64,000 nt of DNA, taken from the NCBI RefSeq assembly GCF_001426865.1, contig NZ_LMFO01000001.1, forward strand, positions 744,001-808,000. The letters are read 5' to 3'. This document shows, piece after piece, positions 17,995 through 27,012 of the stretch. Origin of the DNA: Paenibacillus sp. Root52. GTDB taxonomy: Bacteria > Bacillota > Bacilli > Paenibacillales > Paenibacillaceae. The notes beneath the pieces were generated by a model. That model had not been told where the DNA came from. It worked only from the letters and a program-made list of their open reading frames with translations, and did no database searches. Within the stretch, counting starts at the first letter, position 1. The number at the start of each line of letters is the position of its first letter. Both the position numbers and the translations under genes were made by a program.

Positions 17995-19200
17995 TTAGCT
18001 TCTATTCCACTGTGGAAAAGGATCCTTCAGCTCTCTCCAATTCATATGCATCTCTTCTTCAGTTAGAAGTGTCTCATCGAGCGTACGCTCAATCTCTGCC
18101 CGATTCATATCAATGCCGATAAATACAAGTTTGGTTACACGGTCTCCCCAATCATCATCCCAGTCTGGAATTGCTGGTAGTGTGTCGCCAAAGTGCAATT
18201 GCCGCTCTTCTTCACTCATCGCTCCTACCCATATTCCTGCTGGCGAGAGCTGCTTCGATGTGCCTGCATGACTGAAAGAGATCGCCATATGGTTACGTGT
18301 AGCCATCCACATCAAGCCTTTGGAACGCACAATCGATTCAGGCCACTTGGCAATCCAGCGAAGTAAGCGTTCTGGGTGAAATGGGCGTTTACGATGATAT
18401 ACAAAAGAATGAATGCCATACTCCTCTGTCTCTGGCGTATGTTCTTCTTTCATCAGTTCACGAATCCAACCGGCAGACTGACTTGCTTTTTCAAAATCAA
18501 ATCGCCCTGTGTTCATTATCTCTCGCGGATCGATCTGACCATGTGTCGTCCGAATCAATTTGGCTTCCGGTTGCATCGCATGTAGTGCTTTTTCGAGTTT
18601 AGACAGTTCTTCCTCCGTAGCCAGATCACATTTGTTGAGGATGAGCACATCACAGAATTCCACCTGATCCGTAAGTAGATGCACGATTCCACGCACGTCG
18701 TCCTCGCCTGCTTCTTGTCCACGATCCTTTAGTGTCTCCTTAGAGTAAAAGTCACGCCAGAACTGAGCTGCGTCCACAACCGTTACCATCGTATCCAGAC
18801 GAGTAAATTGAGTGAGATCAATTCCAAGCTCCTCATCAATATACGTAAACGTCTGGGCAACAGGTACAGGCTCACCTATGCCCGTAGATTCGATCAATAT
18901 GTAGTCAAAGGAACCATCCCATGCAAGTCGTTCTACCTCTTTCAGCAGATCCTCCCTCAATGTGCAGCAGATGCAGCCATTAGACATCTCGACTAGCTTC
19001 TCATCTATACGGGATAATCCACCGCCATCCCGAATTAAGCCAGCATCGATGTTAACCTCACTAAGGTCATTTACGATGACCGCCACACGCATGCCTTCGC
19101 GATTATGCAGTATGTGATTGAGCAACGTTGTCTTACCTGCGCCCAAATATCCGCTTAAGACGGTTACGGGCACCTTTTCTTTTATTTTTTGATCCGACAT
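17995..19200 (-). CDS. CobW/COG0523-family zinc GTPase (YciC/ZagA-like)
   Basis: A 401-residue G3E GTPase of the COG0523 family, proposed to act as a zinc metallochaperone. Walker [10 protein letters not shown] is at about 14-22, the metal-binding CxCC motif is [19 protein letters not shown] is the switch region and NKCD is the guanine-specificity motif. The C-terminal CobW domain has [12 protein letters not shown] and ends [19 protein letters not shown], as in YciC. The ATG at 19200 is preceded by GGAGG at 8 bases; the longer frame starts with a TTG inside that site. A perfect Zur box and a good sigma-A promoter lie upstream. In Bacillus the homologue is one of the most strongly Zur-repressed genes. 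Confidence 0.95.
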   Translation of the reverse strand: MSDQKIKEKVPVTVLSGYLGAGKTTLLNHILHNREGMRVAVIVNDLSEVNIDAGLIRDGGGLSRIDEKLVEMSNGCICCTLREDLLKEVERLAWDGSFDYILIESTGIGEPVPVAQTFTYIDEELGIDLTQFTRLDTMVTVVDAAQFWRDFYSKETLKDRGQEAGEDDVRGIVHLLTDQVEFCDVLILNKCDLATEEELSKLEKALHAMQPEAKLIRTTHGQIDPREIMNTGRFDFEKASQSAGWIRELMKEEHTPETEEYGIHSFVYHRKRPFHPERLLRWIAKWPESIVRSKGLMWMATRNHMAISFSHAGTSKQLSPAGIWVGAMSEEERQLHFGDTLPAIPDWDDDWGDRVTKLVFIGIDMNRAEIERTLDETLLTEEEMHMNWRELKDPFPQWNRS

Positions 19201-19287
19201 CTCTACTTCCTCCAATCAAATGGGTTCGTTACATTGCACACGTAATCCTTCTAATCCATGAAGTGTACCTTGATGAACCTTTTTTAA

Positions 19288-19302
19288 TCGTAATCATTAC
19301 GA
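19288..19302. promoter_or_regulatory. Zur box of the CobW-family gene
   Basis: TCGTAATCATTACGA is perfect, and the symmetry extends three bases further on each side (TAA...TTA). It lies just downstream of the -10 element, so bound Zur would block transcription. Confidence 0.93.
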
Positions 19303-19317
19303 TTAAGGACTTACAGA

Positions 19318-19347
19318 AATATAACGTATTTGTGTATAGCTTGTCAA
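19318..19347 (-). promoter_or_regulatory. Sigma-A promoter of the CobW-family gene
   Basis: On the minus strand, TTGACA (19347-19342) and TATATT (19323-19318) are separated by 18 bases. The Zur box overlaps the expected start site. Confidence 0.7.
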
Positions 19348-19373
19348 CTCTATGGAGATCTCGCCTTCATTAA

Positions 19374-19388
19374 TCGTAAAAATGTTGA
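19374..19388. promoter_or_regulatory. Degenerate Zur-like half site before the permease gene
   Basis: TCGTAAAAATGTTGA keeps TCGTAA of the consensus but only a weak second half. It overlaps the -35 region of the plus-strand promoter. Confidence 0.35.
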
Positions 19389-19413
19389 TTAGAGTTAACA
19401 AATGATGTATGTA
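19385..19413 (+). promoter_or_regulatory. Candidate sigma-A promoter of the permease-ycgQ operon
   Basis: TTGATT and TATGTA are separated by 17 bases, ending about 56 bases before the permease start. Confidence 0.5.
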
Positions 19414-19469
19414 CCTGAACGTACAAGCATATATTCTAGCAAAGTCTCAGTTGTGGAGGTCTGTTTGTA

Positions 19470-20504
19470 ATGAAGATGGCAGCCAATGTGAAGCTCTTAA
19501 CGTTCCTTATCCCATGTGCCTTTCTTGTTCCTGTGCTTATTACACTGGCTCCTGATCTGAGAGCTGCTTGGAATAGTGAAGCTTTGCAAAATATGAAAAC
19601 CATTTTCGTCAGTATTTTCTTAGAGGCAGCCCCTTTTCTGCTAATGGGGGTTCTTCTATCATCACTCATGCAATGGTTCGTATCCGAAGAAATGGTGCGT
19701 AAGCTCACACCCAAAAATCCCATTGGCGGAGTGCTCGTTGCTGGACTGTTGGGCATTATCTTTCCCATCTGTGAGTGCGGTATGATCCCTGTCGTGCGGA
19801 GACTGATGCATAAAGGCATGCCGGCTTATATCGCGGTTACCTTTATTCTGAGTGGGCCAGTGGTCAACCCCATTGTATTTACAGCTACGTTACTTGCTTT
19901 TCCCTCGCATCCCGAGATTACAATTGCACGTATGGGGCTTGCATTCGCTGTAGCAGCTTCCGTGGGTGGTCTAGTATATGTGTTCGTTCGTCGGAACCCG
20001 CTCCGCACGCCAAAAGCAGCCATTACCGATGTGAAGACACATCCCGGTTTTAAGATGGCTCAACCACACTCTCACGGCAGTACCCATGATCATAATCATG
20101 TTAAAAATTGGCGTAGCTTCTTCATTCATGCTGGGGACGAGTTCGTGGATATGAGCAAATACTTAGTGATTGGTGCCTTGATTACTGCCTGTATCCAGAC
20201 CTTTATTAGCCGAAGTGATCTGATCTCCCTTGGTAACGGGCCTGTTGCTTCCTATGTCTTCATGATGGGCTTTGCCTATGTATTATCCTTGTGCTCCACA
20301 TCCGATGCCTTTGTGGCCTCGGCGTTCTCACATACGTTCGCACTGGGTCCGTTAGTTTCCTTCCTTGTACTCGGCCCAATGCTTGATTTCAAAAGTACTT
20401 TAATGCTGCTCTCTACCTTCCGTACTCGCTTTGTTATTGGACTTAGCCTAGCCATCATTACACTTGTCTTCGCCGGATCATGGTTAATTAATATGCTGGC
20501 ATGA
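19470..20504 (+). CDS. UPF0718/DUF318 permease (YcgR-like)
   Basis: A 344-residue membrane protein with about eight hydrophobic segments in two halves. It carries the family signatures PICECGMIPVVRRLMHKGMP, SGPVVNPIVF and SLCSTSDAFVASAF. The central cytoplasmic loop (about 190-211) holds a His-rich stretch, HSHGSTHDHNH, consistent with metal handling. The start has GGAGGT at 9 bases. It is divergent from the Zur-controlled CobW gene and is followed by its usual partner, a YcgQ/TIGR03943 protein. Such pairs recur beside COG0523 genes and Zur sites, so a role in zinc or metal-complex transport is likely. The substrate is unknown. Confidence 0.9.
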   Translation: MKMAANVKLLTFLIPCAFLVPVLITLAPDLRAAWNSEALQNMKTIFVSIFLEAAPFLLMGVLLSSLMQWFVSEEMVRKLTPKNPIGGVLVAGLLGIIFPICECGMIPVVRRLMHKGMPAYIAVTFILSGPVVNPIVFTATLLAFPSHPEITIARMGLAFAVAASVGGLVYVFVRRNPLRTPKAAITDVKTHPGFKMAQPHSHGSTHDHNHVKNWRSFFIHAGDEFVDMSKYLVIGALITACIQTFISRSDLISLGNGPVASYVFMMGFAYVLSLCSTSDAFVASAFSHTFALGPLVSFLVLGPMLDFKSTLMLLSTFRTRFVIGLSLAIITLVFAGSWLINMLA

Positions 20505-20551
20505 ACCTGATTGTATGTGAAGGATCAATCAATAAAAGAGGTGACGATAAG

Positions 20552-21535
20552 ATGAATAATCCGGGTCATATGATGACGAGAAATATGTTCCCGAAGTCAA
20601 GTAACATCCAATGGCATAGTCTAATTCGTGCCGGCTGGATGGGTGGCATTGCTTTCTATATTTTTCACCTGAATTCAACGGATTCTCTTCATTATTACTT
20701 GGCACCCACGATGCAGAAACTACTGTTATGCTGTCCGATTCCCTTTTTATTTATTGCCATCATTATGGCGTGGCATGGTCTTTTCAGTAGAAGTGAGGTA
20801 CATTGCGATTGTGAACACCCACCCCCTGCGGGATATGTCCGTAGTTCGGTCGTATACGGCTTAATTGCCCTTCCCTTAATATTCGGCTTCTTGCTGCCAG
20901 ATCAGGCTTTGGGTAGCTCTATGGCGAGTCAGAAGGGAATGTCGCTCACCTATGCGCCTCCGGAGATTCGGCGAAAGGAGCCTTTGCCTGATGCCGCAGC
21001 AAAACTGAACGTGCAGGATCTGAGCCAACAACAGCCAACGGTTACGACGGCATCCACAGCTGACGTACAATTTATTCCTCCAGATGAGTATAGTAGAGAA
21101 TTTGCCGACTTAGCCGAGAAATTATATGTAGAGCCGGTTATCCAGGTCTATCCTGAGGTTTTCTCCGAAACGCTTGGTACGATCGACATGTTTCAGCGCC
21201 AATTCGCAGGCAAAGAAATCTCGTTAACAGGATTCGTATATCGTGACGAAAGTATGGAGCATGAATCTCATTTTGCATTAGGCCGATTCCTTGTGATGTG
21301 CTGTCCAGCGGATGCTGCCCCATTTGGCGTGATGATTCACATTGAAAACGCAAATACCTTCCCGACGGATAGTTGGGTACAAATTAATGGCACAATAGGT
21401 TCTGCTCAAGTCGATGGCAAAGACACCATTGAGATACGGGCTACACAGGTTACACCTGTATCCGAGCCATCCACACCATACATTTACACAAGTGCAGATT
21501 CGGTGTTGGCGTATGAGAAACGGAATAGCAATTAA
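20552..21535 (+). CDS. TIGR03943/YcgQ family protein (DUF1980)
   Basis: A 327-residue protein of the YcgQ family, the constant partner of the YcgR-type permease. Three hydrophobic segments lie in the first 130 residues, with a Cys motif LCCPIPFLF and a short HCDCEHPPP loop. They are followed by a soluble C-terminal domain with LTGFVYRDES and FLVMCCPADAAPFGV at about 232-246. The paired cysteines suggest metal binding or redox. I chose the ATG at 20552 because AAAGAGGTGACGATAAG precedes it. An upstream ATG at 20501 overlaps the permease stop (ATGA) but lacks its own site; translation from it would add 17 residues. Confidence 0.88.
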   Translation: MNNPGHMMTRNMFPKSSNIQWHSLIRAGWMGGIAFYIFHLNSTDSLHYYLAPTMQKLLLCCPIPFLFIAIIMAWHGLFSRSEVHCDCEHPPPAGYVRSSVVYGLIALPLIFGFLLPDQALGSSMASQKGMSLTYAPPEIRRKEPLPDAAAKLNVQDLSQQQPTVTTASTADVQFIPPDEYSREFADLAEKLYVEPVIQVYPEVFSETLGTIDMFQRQFAGKEISLTGFVYRDESMEHESHFALGRFLVMCCPADAAPFGVMIHIENANTFPTDSWVQINGTIGSAQVDGKDTIEIRATQVTPVSEPSTPYIYTSADSVLAYEKRNSN

Positions 21536-21587
21536 CGGAGGTAATTGTTCAGCTTAGATCGAAAAATACAACGGCAAACACGAAATG

Positions 21588-21620
21588 CAAAAAACACACT
21601 ATACGCTAATAGTGTGTTTT
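21588..21620. terminator. Bidirectional terminator
   Basis: AAAACACACTA / TAGTGTGTTTT stem between converging genes, A-rich on the left and T-rich on the right. Confidence 0.88.
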
Positions 21621-21651
21621 CTTCTGTACATATTTATTGTTCTGTACTTCT

Positions 21652-22860
21652 TTATTGGGAGAAGCTCTTTAACCAACCATTCCAGGCTTGCGTGTTGGCT
21701 GGCTTTCCAGAATCGTTTAACTTCATATACTCCAAAAGCTGATCCAAACTATTGGATTGATTATCCCGATATTCTTGGATAAATTGCAGCATGGCTTTGT
21801 ATACAAACAGATCTAAAGGAGAGTAAGAGAGCGTGTCATTCGAGCTTCCATCACCATTGCCGTTCCCACCATTATCAACCGGTGCTTCAGAAGGTACACG
21901 AGTTACAGCATCCGCATCAGTAAACGTACCTGTATCTCCAATGTACGTAGGGTAACTAATGGCGATCTCTCCAGTGAGACTATTGCCCACTCGACCAATG
22001 TTCGGTTTCTCGAGTGCTGTAATTATACCTTGACCATTCACAATTCCTTTCAGAGCTGAAATCGTTATTCTCGTTGGGAAGTTGCTAGGTACAGCTAACG
22101 GATTATACTGAATGCTCTGCCCAGTGCTGTTATCTACGAAAATAGGCATGACTGTCTGGTAAGTCGGTGTGATATCTAATTCTTTGACTGCTGATCTATA
22201 AGCTGCAAATGCATTGGGAAATTCCTGTGTTGTAAGAGTGCTTGGCCAAATCGTCCGATGAGGATACGTATCAAACTGTATTTTTCCATATTTGTCCGTA
22301 TGTACACTATATACATAGTGGATCACGCCACTCATAAACGTACCAAGATCATTTATTCTTTCCCCTTGCCGGTTTGCCGTTTTAACGGTAGAAGGGACAA
22401 TAATTGAATTAATTGTAGCTACCTTTTCGATTGTATGGTTTGCATCATTAATCCGCGCACCTGCACCAAAGTATTCATTCCATTTGTTCACCAGATACAT
22501 TTGGGCATCCGATGACCATTGTAGACTGTACTTTCTATTCGTTCCCCATAAATCATTGTAACCCTCAATGGAAGACGTAATCTCAGATTTCGTCGTTGCA
22601 TCGGCATCTTGCCATGCTTGTTTTCCGAAGTGATGCACCTGCTCCATAATACTAGGGTCGATATTCGTTGCATTCTCCGCAGCTGCCAGAAGCACGGTTC
22701 CTCCCCATTGCATGATTGCGCCCGCTTCCAGTTCCCCTGGGGCAAAATTAGAACTTGCTGCTTCAGCCTTGAATTGCACTGTTGATGCGAATAATAGAAT
22801 CATGATACTTAATACGATACTTGATCTTTTAACAAACTTTTGCTGAGATTTGCTAAACAA
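21652..22860 (-). CDS. Secreted protein of unknown function
   Basis: 402 residues. A classic Sec signal peptide (basic start KFVKRSS, hydrophobic core 15-27, probable cleavage after FKAEA at about 34) precedes an extracellular protein rich in Asn, Thr and aromatic residues. Visible segments are MQWGGTVLLAAAENATN, VNKWNEYFGAGARINDANHT and FDTYPHRTIWPSTLTTQEFP. A Gly/Asn linker (NGGNGNGDGSSND) lies near 335, followed by a helical C-terminal tail. I recognise no catalytic motif, sortase signal or carbohydrate-binding module. It is monocistronic, between two terminators. Confidence 0.75.
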   Translation of the reverse strand: MFSKSQQKFVKRSSIVLSIMILLFASTVQFKAEAASSNFAPGELEAGAIMQWGGTVLLAAAENATNIDPSIMEQVHHFGKQAWQDADATTKSEITSSIEGYNDLWGTNRKYSLQWSSDAQMYLVNKWNEYFGAGARINDANHTIEKVATINSIIVPSTVKTANRQGERINDLGTFMSGVIHYVYSVHTDKYGKIQFDTYPHRTIWPSTLTTQEFPNAFAAYRSAVKELDITPTYQTVMPIFVDNSTGQSIQYNPLAVPSNFPTRITISALKGIVNGQGIITALEKPNIGRVGNSLTGEIAISYPTYIGDTGTFTDADAVTRVPSEAPVDNGGNGNGDGSSNDTLSYSPLDLFVYKAMLQFIQEYRDNQSNSLDQLLEYMKLNDSGKPANTQAWNGWLKSFSQ

Positions 22861-23060
22861 CGTAAACTCCTCCTACTCGTATGTACTTCATGAAACTCTA
22901 CACATTTAAAACCTCAGGAACATTTGGTTCTTGTTAACTACCCTACTTCTTCCCTCCTTAAAAGGTAAAATATAACTCTAATATTATCTCAAATCATCGT
23001 GTTTACGTAAATAAAAAATTACATAGCGGAAGCAAGATAAATGCATCCTTGTTCTGTAAA

Positions 23061-23104
23061 AGAAAATAACCCCCGCACCTATGTCGTACATAGATTCGGG
23101 GGTT
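23061..23104 (-). terminator. Terminator of pdp
   Basis: AACCCCCG / CGGGGGTT stem with an inner CTATG/CATAG pairing. The minus strand continues ATTTTCTTTT. Confidence 0.9.
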
Positions 23105-23140
23105 GTGTGTTCAACCGCAAACTCGGCTGAATGAATTGAA

Positions 23141-24442
23141 CTATTCGGTTACGATATCATGCACCAATACAGGGGCATCCGCTTTATCTGCAATCGTAAT
23201 ATTTTCTTTAATCTTCGCGATTACATCTGCCACGTCTTCACGATTAGCGTGGATCGTTACGAGTGATTCGCCTGCTTTGACAGGGTCACCCACTTTTTTG
23301 TTCAACATCAGACCAACAGCAAGATCGATCTCGGACTCTTTGGTTGCACGACCCGCACCAAGCAACATCGCAGCTGTACCAATCTCATCCGCAACGATTC
23401 CTGATACGAAACCGTCTTGGTCTGCAGGTACTTCAATAAGGTATTGAGCTTGTGGCAATCGATCTGGATGATCCACGACAGTAGCATCTCCGCCTTGATT
23501 GGCTAAGAAGTGTTTGAATTTCTCCAGTGCTTTACCGTTCTGGATTACTTCTTTCAACTTCTCTTCAGCTTGCTCAAGAGAGTCTGCTTTGCCAGCGAGG
23601 AATACCATTTGGCGTCCAAGTGCTAGACACAGCTCTTCCAGATCTTTAGGCCCTTTACCTTGCAGTGTAAGAATCGCTTCTTTTACTTCAAGTGCATTAC
23701 CAATGGCTAGACCCAACGGTTGGGACATGTCAGAGATCACGGCCATCGTTTTACGTCCAACATTGTTACCGATGCTCACCATGGCATGTGCAAGTTCTTT
23801 AGCATCTTCTGCTGTTTTCATGAATGCACCAGCACCTGTTTTCACATCCAGTACGATGGCATCCGCACCTGCTGCGATTTTTTTACTCATAATGGAGCTA
23901 GCGATCAGTGGAATGGAGTTCACGGTAGCTGTTACGTCACGCAAAGCATATAGCTTCTTATCCGCAGGCGTAAGGTTACCACTTTGTCCAATTACTGCTA
24001 CCTTGTGCTCGTTAACGAGTCGAATGAACTCTTCTTTTTCAAGCTCCACGTGAAAACCAGCAACGGATTCAAGCTTGTCTGTCGTTCCACCTGTGTGACC
24101 AAGTCCACGACCGGACATTTTGGCAACGGGCACATCAAGCGCAGCTACGAGCGGCGCCAGTACAAGCGTTGTTGTATCGCCGACGCCACCTGTGGAGTGC
24201 TTGTCTACTTTGATGCCTTCAATGGCAGACAGGTCAATCGTTTCACCCGAATTCACCATCGACATCGTCAGATCGGCACGCTCTTTGTCCGTCATATCGT
24301 TGAAAAATACAGCCATCGCCCATGCGCTGACTTGATAGTCAGGAATCTCTCCTTGTGTATATCCTTGAACGACGAAGTCGATCTCTTCTGTTGTTAATTC
24401 TTTTCCGTCACGTTTCTTGGCGATAATGTCTACCATTCTCAT
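23141..24442 (-). CDS. pdp: Pyrimidine-nucleoside phosphorylase
   Basis: A 433-residue enzyme that phosphorolyses uridine, thymidine and deoxyuridine to the base and (deoxy)ribose 1-phosphate. The glycosyltransferase family signature [16 protein letters not shown] is at 110-125, [13 protein letters not shown] forms the phosphate site at 81-93, and the C-terminal alpha/beta domain has [14 protein letters not shown]. Length equals the Bacillus enzyme. The start follows AAGGAGAG. It is the last deo gene on the strand and is separated from deoD by 477 bases of repeats. Confidence 0.97.
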   Translation of the reverse strand: MRMVDIIAKKRDGKELTTEEIDFVVQGYTQGEIPDYQVSAWAMAVFFNDMTDKERADLTMSMVNSGETIDLSAIEGIKVDKHSTGGVGDTTTLVLAPLVAALDVPVAKMSGRGLGHTGGTTDKLESVAGFHVELEKEEFIRLVNEHKVAVIGQSGNLTPADKKLYALRDVTATVNSIPLIASSIMSKKIAAGADAIVLDVKTGAGAFMKTAEDAKELAHAMVSIGNNVGRKTMAVISDMSQPLGLAIGNALEVKEAILTLQGKGPKDLEELCLALGRQMVFLAGKADSLEQAEEKLKEVIQNGKALEKFKHFLANQGGDATVVDHPDRLPQAQYLIEVPADQDGFVSGIVADEIGTAAMLLGAGRATKESEIDLAVGLMLNKKVGDPVKAGESLVTIHANREDVADVIAKIKENITIADKADAPVLVHDIVTE

Positions 24443-24462
24443 GATGCTCTCTCCTTGTGTAT

Positions 24463-24678
24463 GTTGATTTTACAGAACACTTTGTGCGGAGTTCGTTCCG
24501 GTAATGGATCGTTCTTTCGATCGCTGTTGTCTTCACATTTCTCTGAATCACCTCTAATGAGGTTGAAATGTGAAGACAAAGGCGAACGCTTCGCTTCTTC
24601 AGAATCGATTCCATTGCCTCCACTCCGTGCTTCGAACAAAAGTTTCGATAAAATCAAATTATTTTTAGTGCAGTAAAC
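24463..24678. repeat. Fold-back element, tandem copy A
   Basis: The terminal arms TTGATTTTACAGAACACTTT at the left and a partial reverse complement at 24624-24657 can fold back. The centre carries a perfect 14-bp stem TGTCTTCACATTTC (24528-24541) / GAAATGTGAAGACA (24565-24578). Flanking words are CGATCGCTGTT before the stem and GCGAACGCTTCGCTTCTTC after it. About 85 percent identical by eye to copy B. Confidence 0.85.
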
Positions 24679-24882
24679 CTTTATGCGGAGTCTGTTTCGG
24701 TTCTGGATCGTTCAACGTTCTTTCAATCGCTGTTTTCTTCATATTTCTTGAATCACCACGATTGAGGTTGAAATGTGAAGACAAAGGGCAACACTCGCTT
24801 CTTCAGAATCGATTCCATTGCCTCCACTCCGTGCTCCAAACAAAAGTTTCGATAAAATCAAATTATTTTTAGTTCAGTAAAC
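24679..24882. repeat. Fold-back element, tandem copy B
   Basis: Direct repeat of copy A. It runs from TTTATGCGGAGT to TTTTTAGTTCAGTAAAC, with the same inner stem (TCTTCATATTTC / GAAATGTGAAGA, one G-T pair) and the identical segment CTTCTTCAGAATCGATTCCA. Confidence 0.85.
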
Positions 24883-24921
24883 ATGTTGTGCAGTATGCGT
24901 ACTGGCAATGGATGTTCTTTT
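24883..24921. repeat. Truncated third copy abutting deoD
   Basis: TGTGCAGTATGCGTACTGGC followed by AATGGATGTTCTTT matches the left end of copies A and B. It stops exactly at the deoD stop codon (24920-24922). Confidence 0.7.
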
Positions 24922-25627
24922 ACAAAGTAATTGCAGTGTCCAGAGCAACAACCATCATGTCATTGAACGTTTTTTGGCGCTCTTCTGCTGAGGTTTCTTC
25001 TCCTGTAAGCAAGTGGTCGCTTACGGTTAGGATTGTAAGTGCATTAACACCGAACTTGGCAGCAATGGTGTACAATGCTGTTGTTTCCATTTCTACGCCA
25101 AGCACCCCATGTTTCATCAATTTTTCCGTTACGGAACGGTCGTCGCGATAGAAAGAATCGGAACTGAAGACGTTACCGACGTGAATCTTCATCCCTTTAG
25201 CTGTAGCACGGTCATATGCTTCTTTGAGCAATGAGAACGTAGCGATTGGTGAGAAGTCATATCCACCGAATACGTGTTTATTCATACTTGAATCTGTACA
25301 TGCTGCTTGTGCAAGGATAACGTCACGTACACGTACATGCTCCTGCATTCCGCCGCAAGTTCCTACACGAATCAAGTTTTTTACACCATATTCACTAATC
25401 AATTCATTTGCATAGATAGCAAAGGACGGAATCCCCATCCCTGAGCCTTGCACCGAGATGCGGTGCCCTTGATATGTACCTGTGAAGCCGAGCATACCGC
25501 GAACCTCGTTGTAACACACAACGTCTTCTAGATATGTGTCAGCAATGTATTTTGCGCGCAATGGATCTCCTGGCAAAAGAATCGTTTCAGCAATATCTCC
25601 AGGTTTTGCTCCAATATGTGTACTCAT
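24920..25627 (-). CDS. deoD: Purine-nucleoside phosphorylase DeoD type
   Basis: A 235-residue hexameric-type PNP. It cleaves purine (deoxy)nucleosides with phosphate. Signatures are the N-terminal [20 protein letters not shown], the phosphate-binding RVGTCGG, the base site SDSFYRDD, the ribose-binding EMETTALY and the catalytic Asp in [10 protein letters not shown]. Length matches the family. It lies downstream of deoB (177-base gap). Its 3' end abuts a truncated fold-back repeat, and the last residues (DTAITL) may have been adjusted by that insertion. Confidence 0.97.
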   Translation of the reverse strand: MSTHIGAKPGDIAETILLPGDPLRAKYIADTYLEDVVCYNEVRGMLGFTGTYQGHRISVQGSGMGIPSFAIYANELISEYGVKNLIRVGTCGGMQEHVRVRDVILAQAACTDSSMNKHVFGGYDFSPIATFSLLKEAYDRATAKGMKIHVGNVFSSDSFYRDDRSVTEKLMKHGVLGVEMETTALYTIAAKFGVNALTILTVSDHLLTGEETSAEERQKTFNDMMVVALDTAITL

Positions 25628-25804
25628 AGAATAATCTCCTCCAATATGTTATATACGTCCGTCTATATAATGGACGAGGAACCGGAGTAACTGTCCCTTA
25701 CCCCGATCCCTGACCATGGTTTGCACTTCAAATTCATGCGTTTATCGAATTCTCGAACAAGTTAGAGTAATTTCATAGATCCGTTTAGTTCAACCTTTAC
25801 GTAC

Positions 25805-26983
25805 TTACTTCAGATCTTTCAAGAAGCTTGTACCATACTCCGGCATTTTCACACCAAAGTTCTCCGCTACGGTCGCACCAAGGTCAGCAAAGGTGCTGCG
25901 CAGGTCAAGCTGTTTTCCCTCACTGAAGCGTGGGGAGTATGCCAGCAATGGTACATATTCACGCGTGTGGTCTGTACCACGATATGTTGGATCATTACCA
26001 TGGTCGGCTGTAATCAGCAGCAGATCGTCGTTTGTCATTTTTGCAAAGATCTCTGGAAGACGTGCATCATAATCTTCAAGGGCTTGTGCATACCCTTGTG
26101 GATCACGACGGTGACCATACAGCGCGTCGAAATCTACCAGATTCAAGAAGCTCAGACCAGTGAATTCTTCATCCATCGTTTCAGACAACTTGTCCATTCC
26201 ATCCATATTGGAAACGGTACGAACAGATTTGGTTACACCCTCACCATCATAGATATCCGCGATTTTACCAAGAGCGATAACATCAAACCCGCCATCTTGA
26301 AGTTCATTCATTACGGTACGACCAAATGGTTTGAGCGCATAGTCATGACGGTTCGCTGTCCGTTTCCAGTCACCTTCTTCACCTACGAAAGGACGTGCAA
26401 TAATACGACCCAGCATGTACGGATCTTCAAGCGTAATTTCACGGCAGAACTCACAGATCTCATACAGTTCCTTCAAAGGAACGACATCTTCGTGCGCTGC
26501 AATTTGCAGTACCGAGTCAGCCGACGTATATACGATCAGTGCGCCCGTTTCAACATGCTCAGCACCTAGTTCATCCAGAATTTCCGTGCCGCTCGCAGGT
26601 TTGTTGCCAATCACTTTACGACCTGTTTTTTCTTCAATGCGCTGAATCAACTCATCCGGGAACCCATTTTCAAACACACGGAAAGGTGTATCAATATACA
26701 AGCCCATGATCTCCCAGTGACCTGTCATGGTATCTTTACCTTTGGATGCTTCCTGCATTTTGGTGTAATACGCTTTAGGCGCAGCCGCTACAGGAATACC
26801 CTCGATTTCTTTGATATTAGATAGTCCAAGACTCGCCATATGTGGCATCTTCAGACCTCCGCGTTCACGTGCAATGTGACCGAACGTATCTACATCAAAA
26901 TCATCAAAATCTGCTGCATCCGGCGCTTCGCCGATTCCTACAGAATCCATAACGATTAGATGTACTCTTTTGAATGTTGACAT
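25805..26983 (-). CDS. deoB: Phosphopentomutase
   Basis: 392 residues (Drm/DeoB). It converts (deoxy)ribose 1-phosphate to the 5-phosphate, linking the phosphorylases to DeoC. Alkaline-phosphatase-fold metal ligands appear in [13 protein letters not shown] near the N-terminus, the phospho-acceptor Thr in [10 protein letters not shown] at about 85-94, and [20 protein letters not shown] near the C-terminus. The start has AAGGAGTG upstream. It follows nupC by 29 bases, clearly in one operon. Confidence 0.97.
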   Translation of the reverse strand: MSTFKRVHLIVMDSVGIGEAPDAADFDDFDVDTFGHIARERGGLKMPHMASLGLSNIKEIEGIPVAAAPKAYYTKMQEASKGKDTMTGHWEIMGLYIDTPFRVFENGFPDELIQRIEEKTGRKVIGNKPASGTEILDELGAEHVETGALIVYTSADSVLQIAAHEDVVPLKELYEICEFCREITLEDPYMLGRIIARPFVGEEGDWKRTANRHDYALKPFGRTVMNELQDGGFDVIALGKIADIYDGEGVTKSVRTVSNMDGMDKLSETMDEEFTGLSFLNLVDFDALYGHRRDPQGYAQALEDYDARLPEIFAKMTNDDLLLITADHGNDPTYRGTDHTREYVPLLAYSPRFSEGKQLDLRSTFADLGATVAENFGVKMPEYGTSFLKDLK

Positions 26984-27012
26984 AAATGAAGCACTCCTTC
27001 CAATAATCCAGC

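Larger units (their letters stand above)
24443..24919. other. Intergenic stretch filled by a tandem repeat array
   Basis: Between deoD and pdp. Nearly all of it is the fold-back repeat array at 24463-24921; only the pdp ribosome site (24450-24457) lies outside. There is no credible reading frame. Confidence 0.8.

Noticed and set aside
23499..24053. 184-codon frame opposite pdp
   Set aside because: It lies completely inside the well-supported pyrimidine-nucleoside phosphorylase, has low-complexity Ser/Ala composition and no ribosome site.
24463..24921. CRISPR-like array
   Set aside because: The repeats are about 200 bases, only two and a fraction copies, with no short regular repeats, spacers or cas genes.
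25967..26569. 200-codon frame opposite deoB
   Set aside because: Antisense shadow of phosphopentomutase with no start signal or family resemblance.
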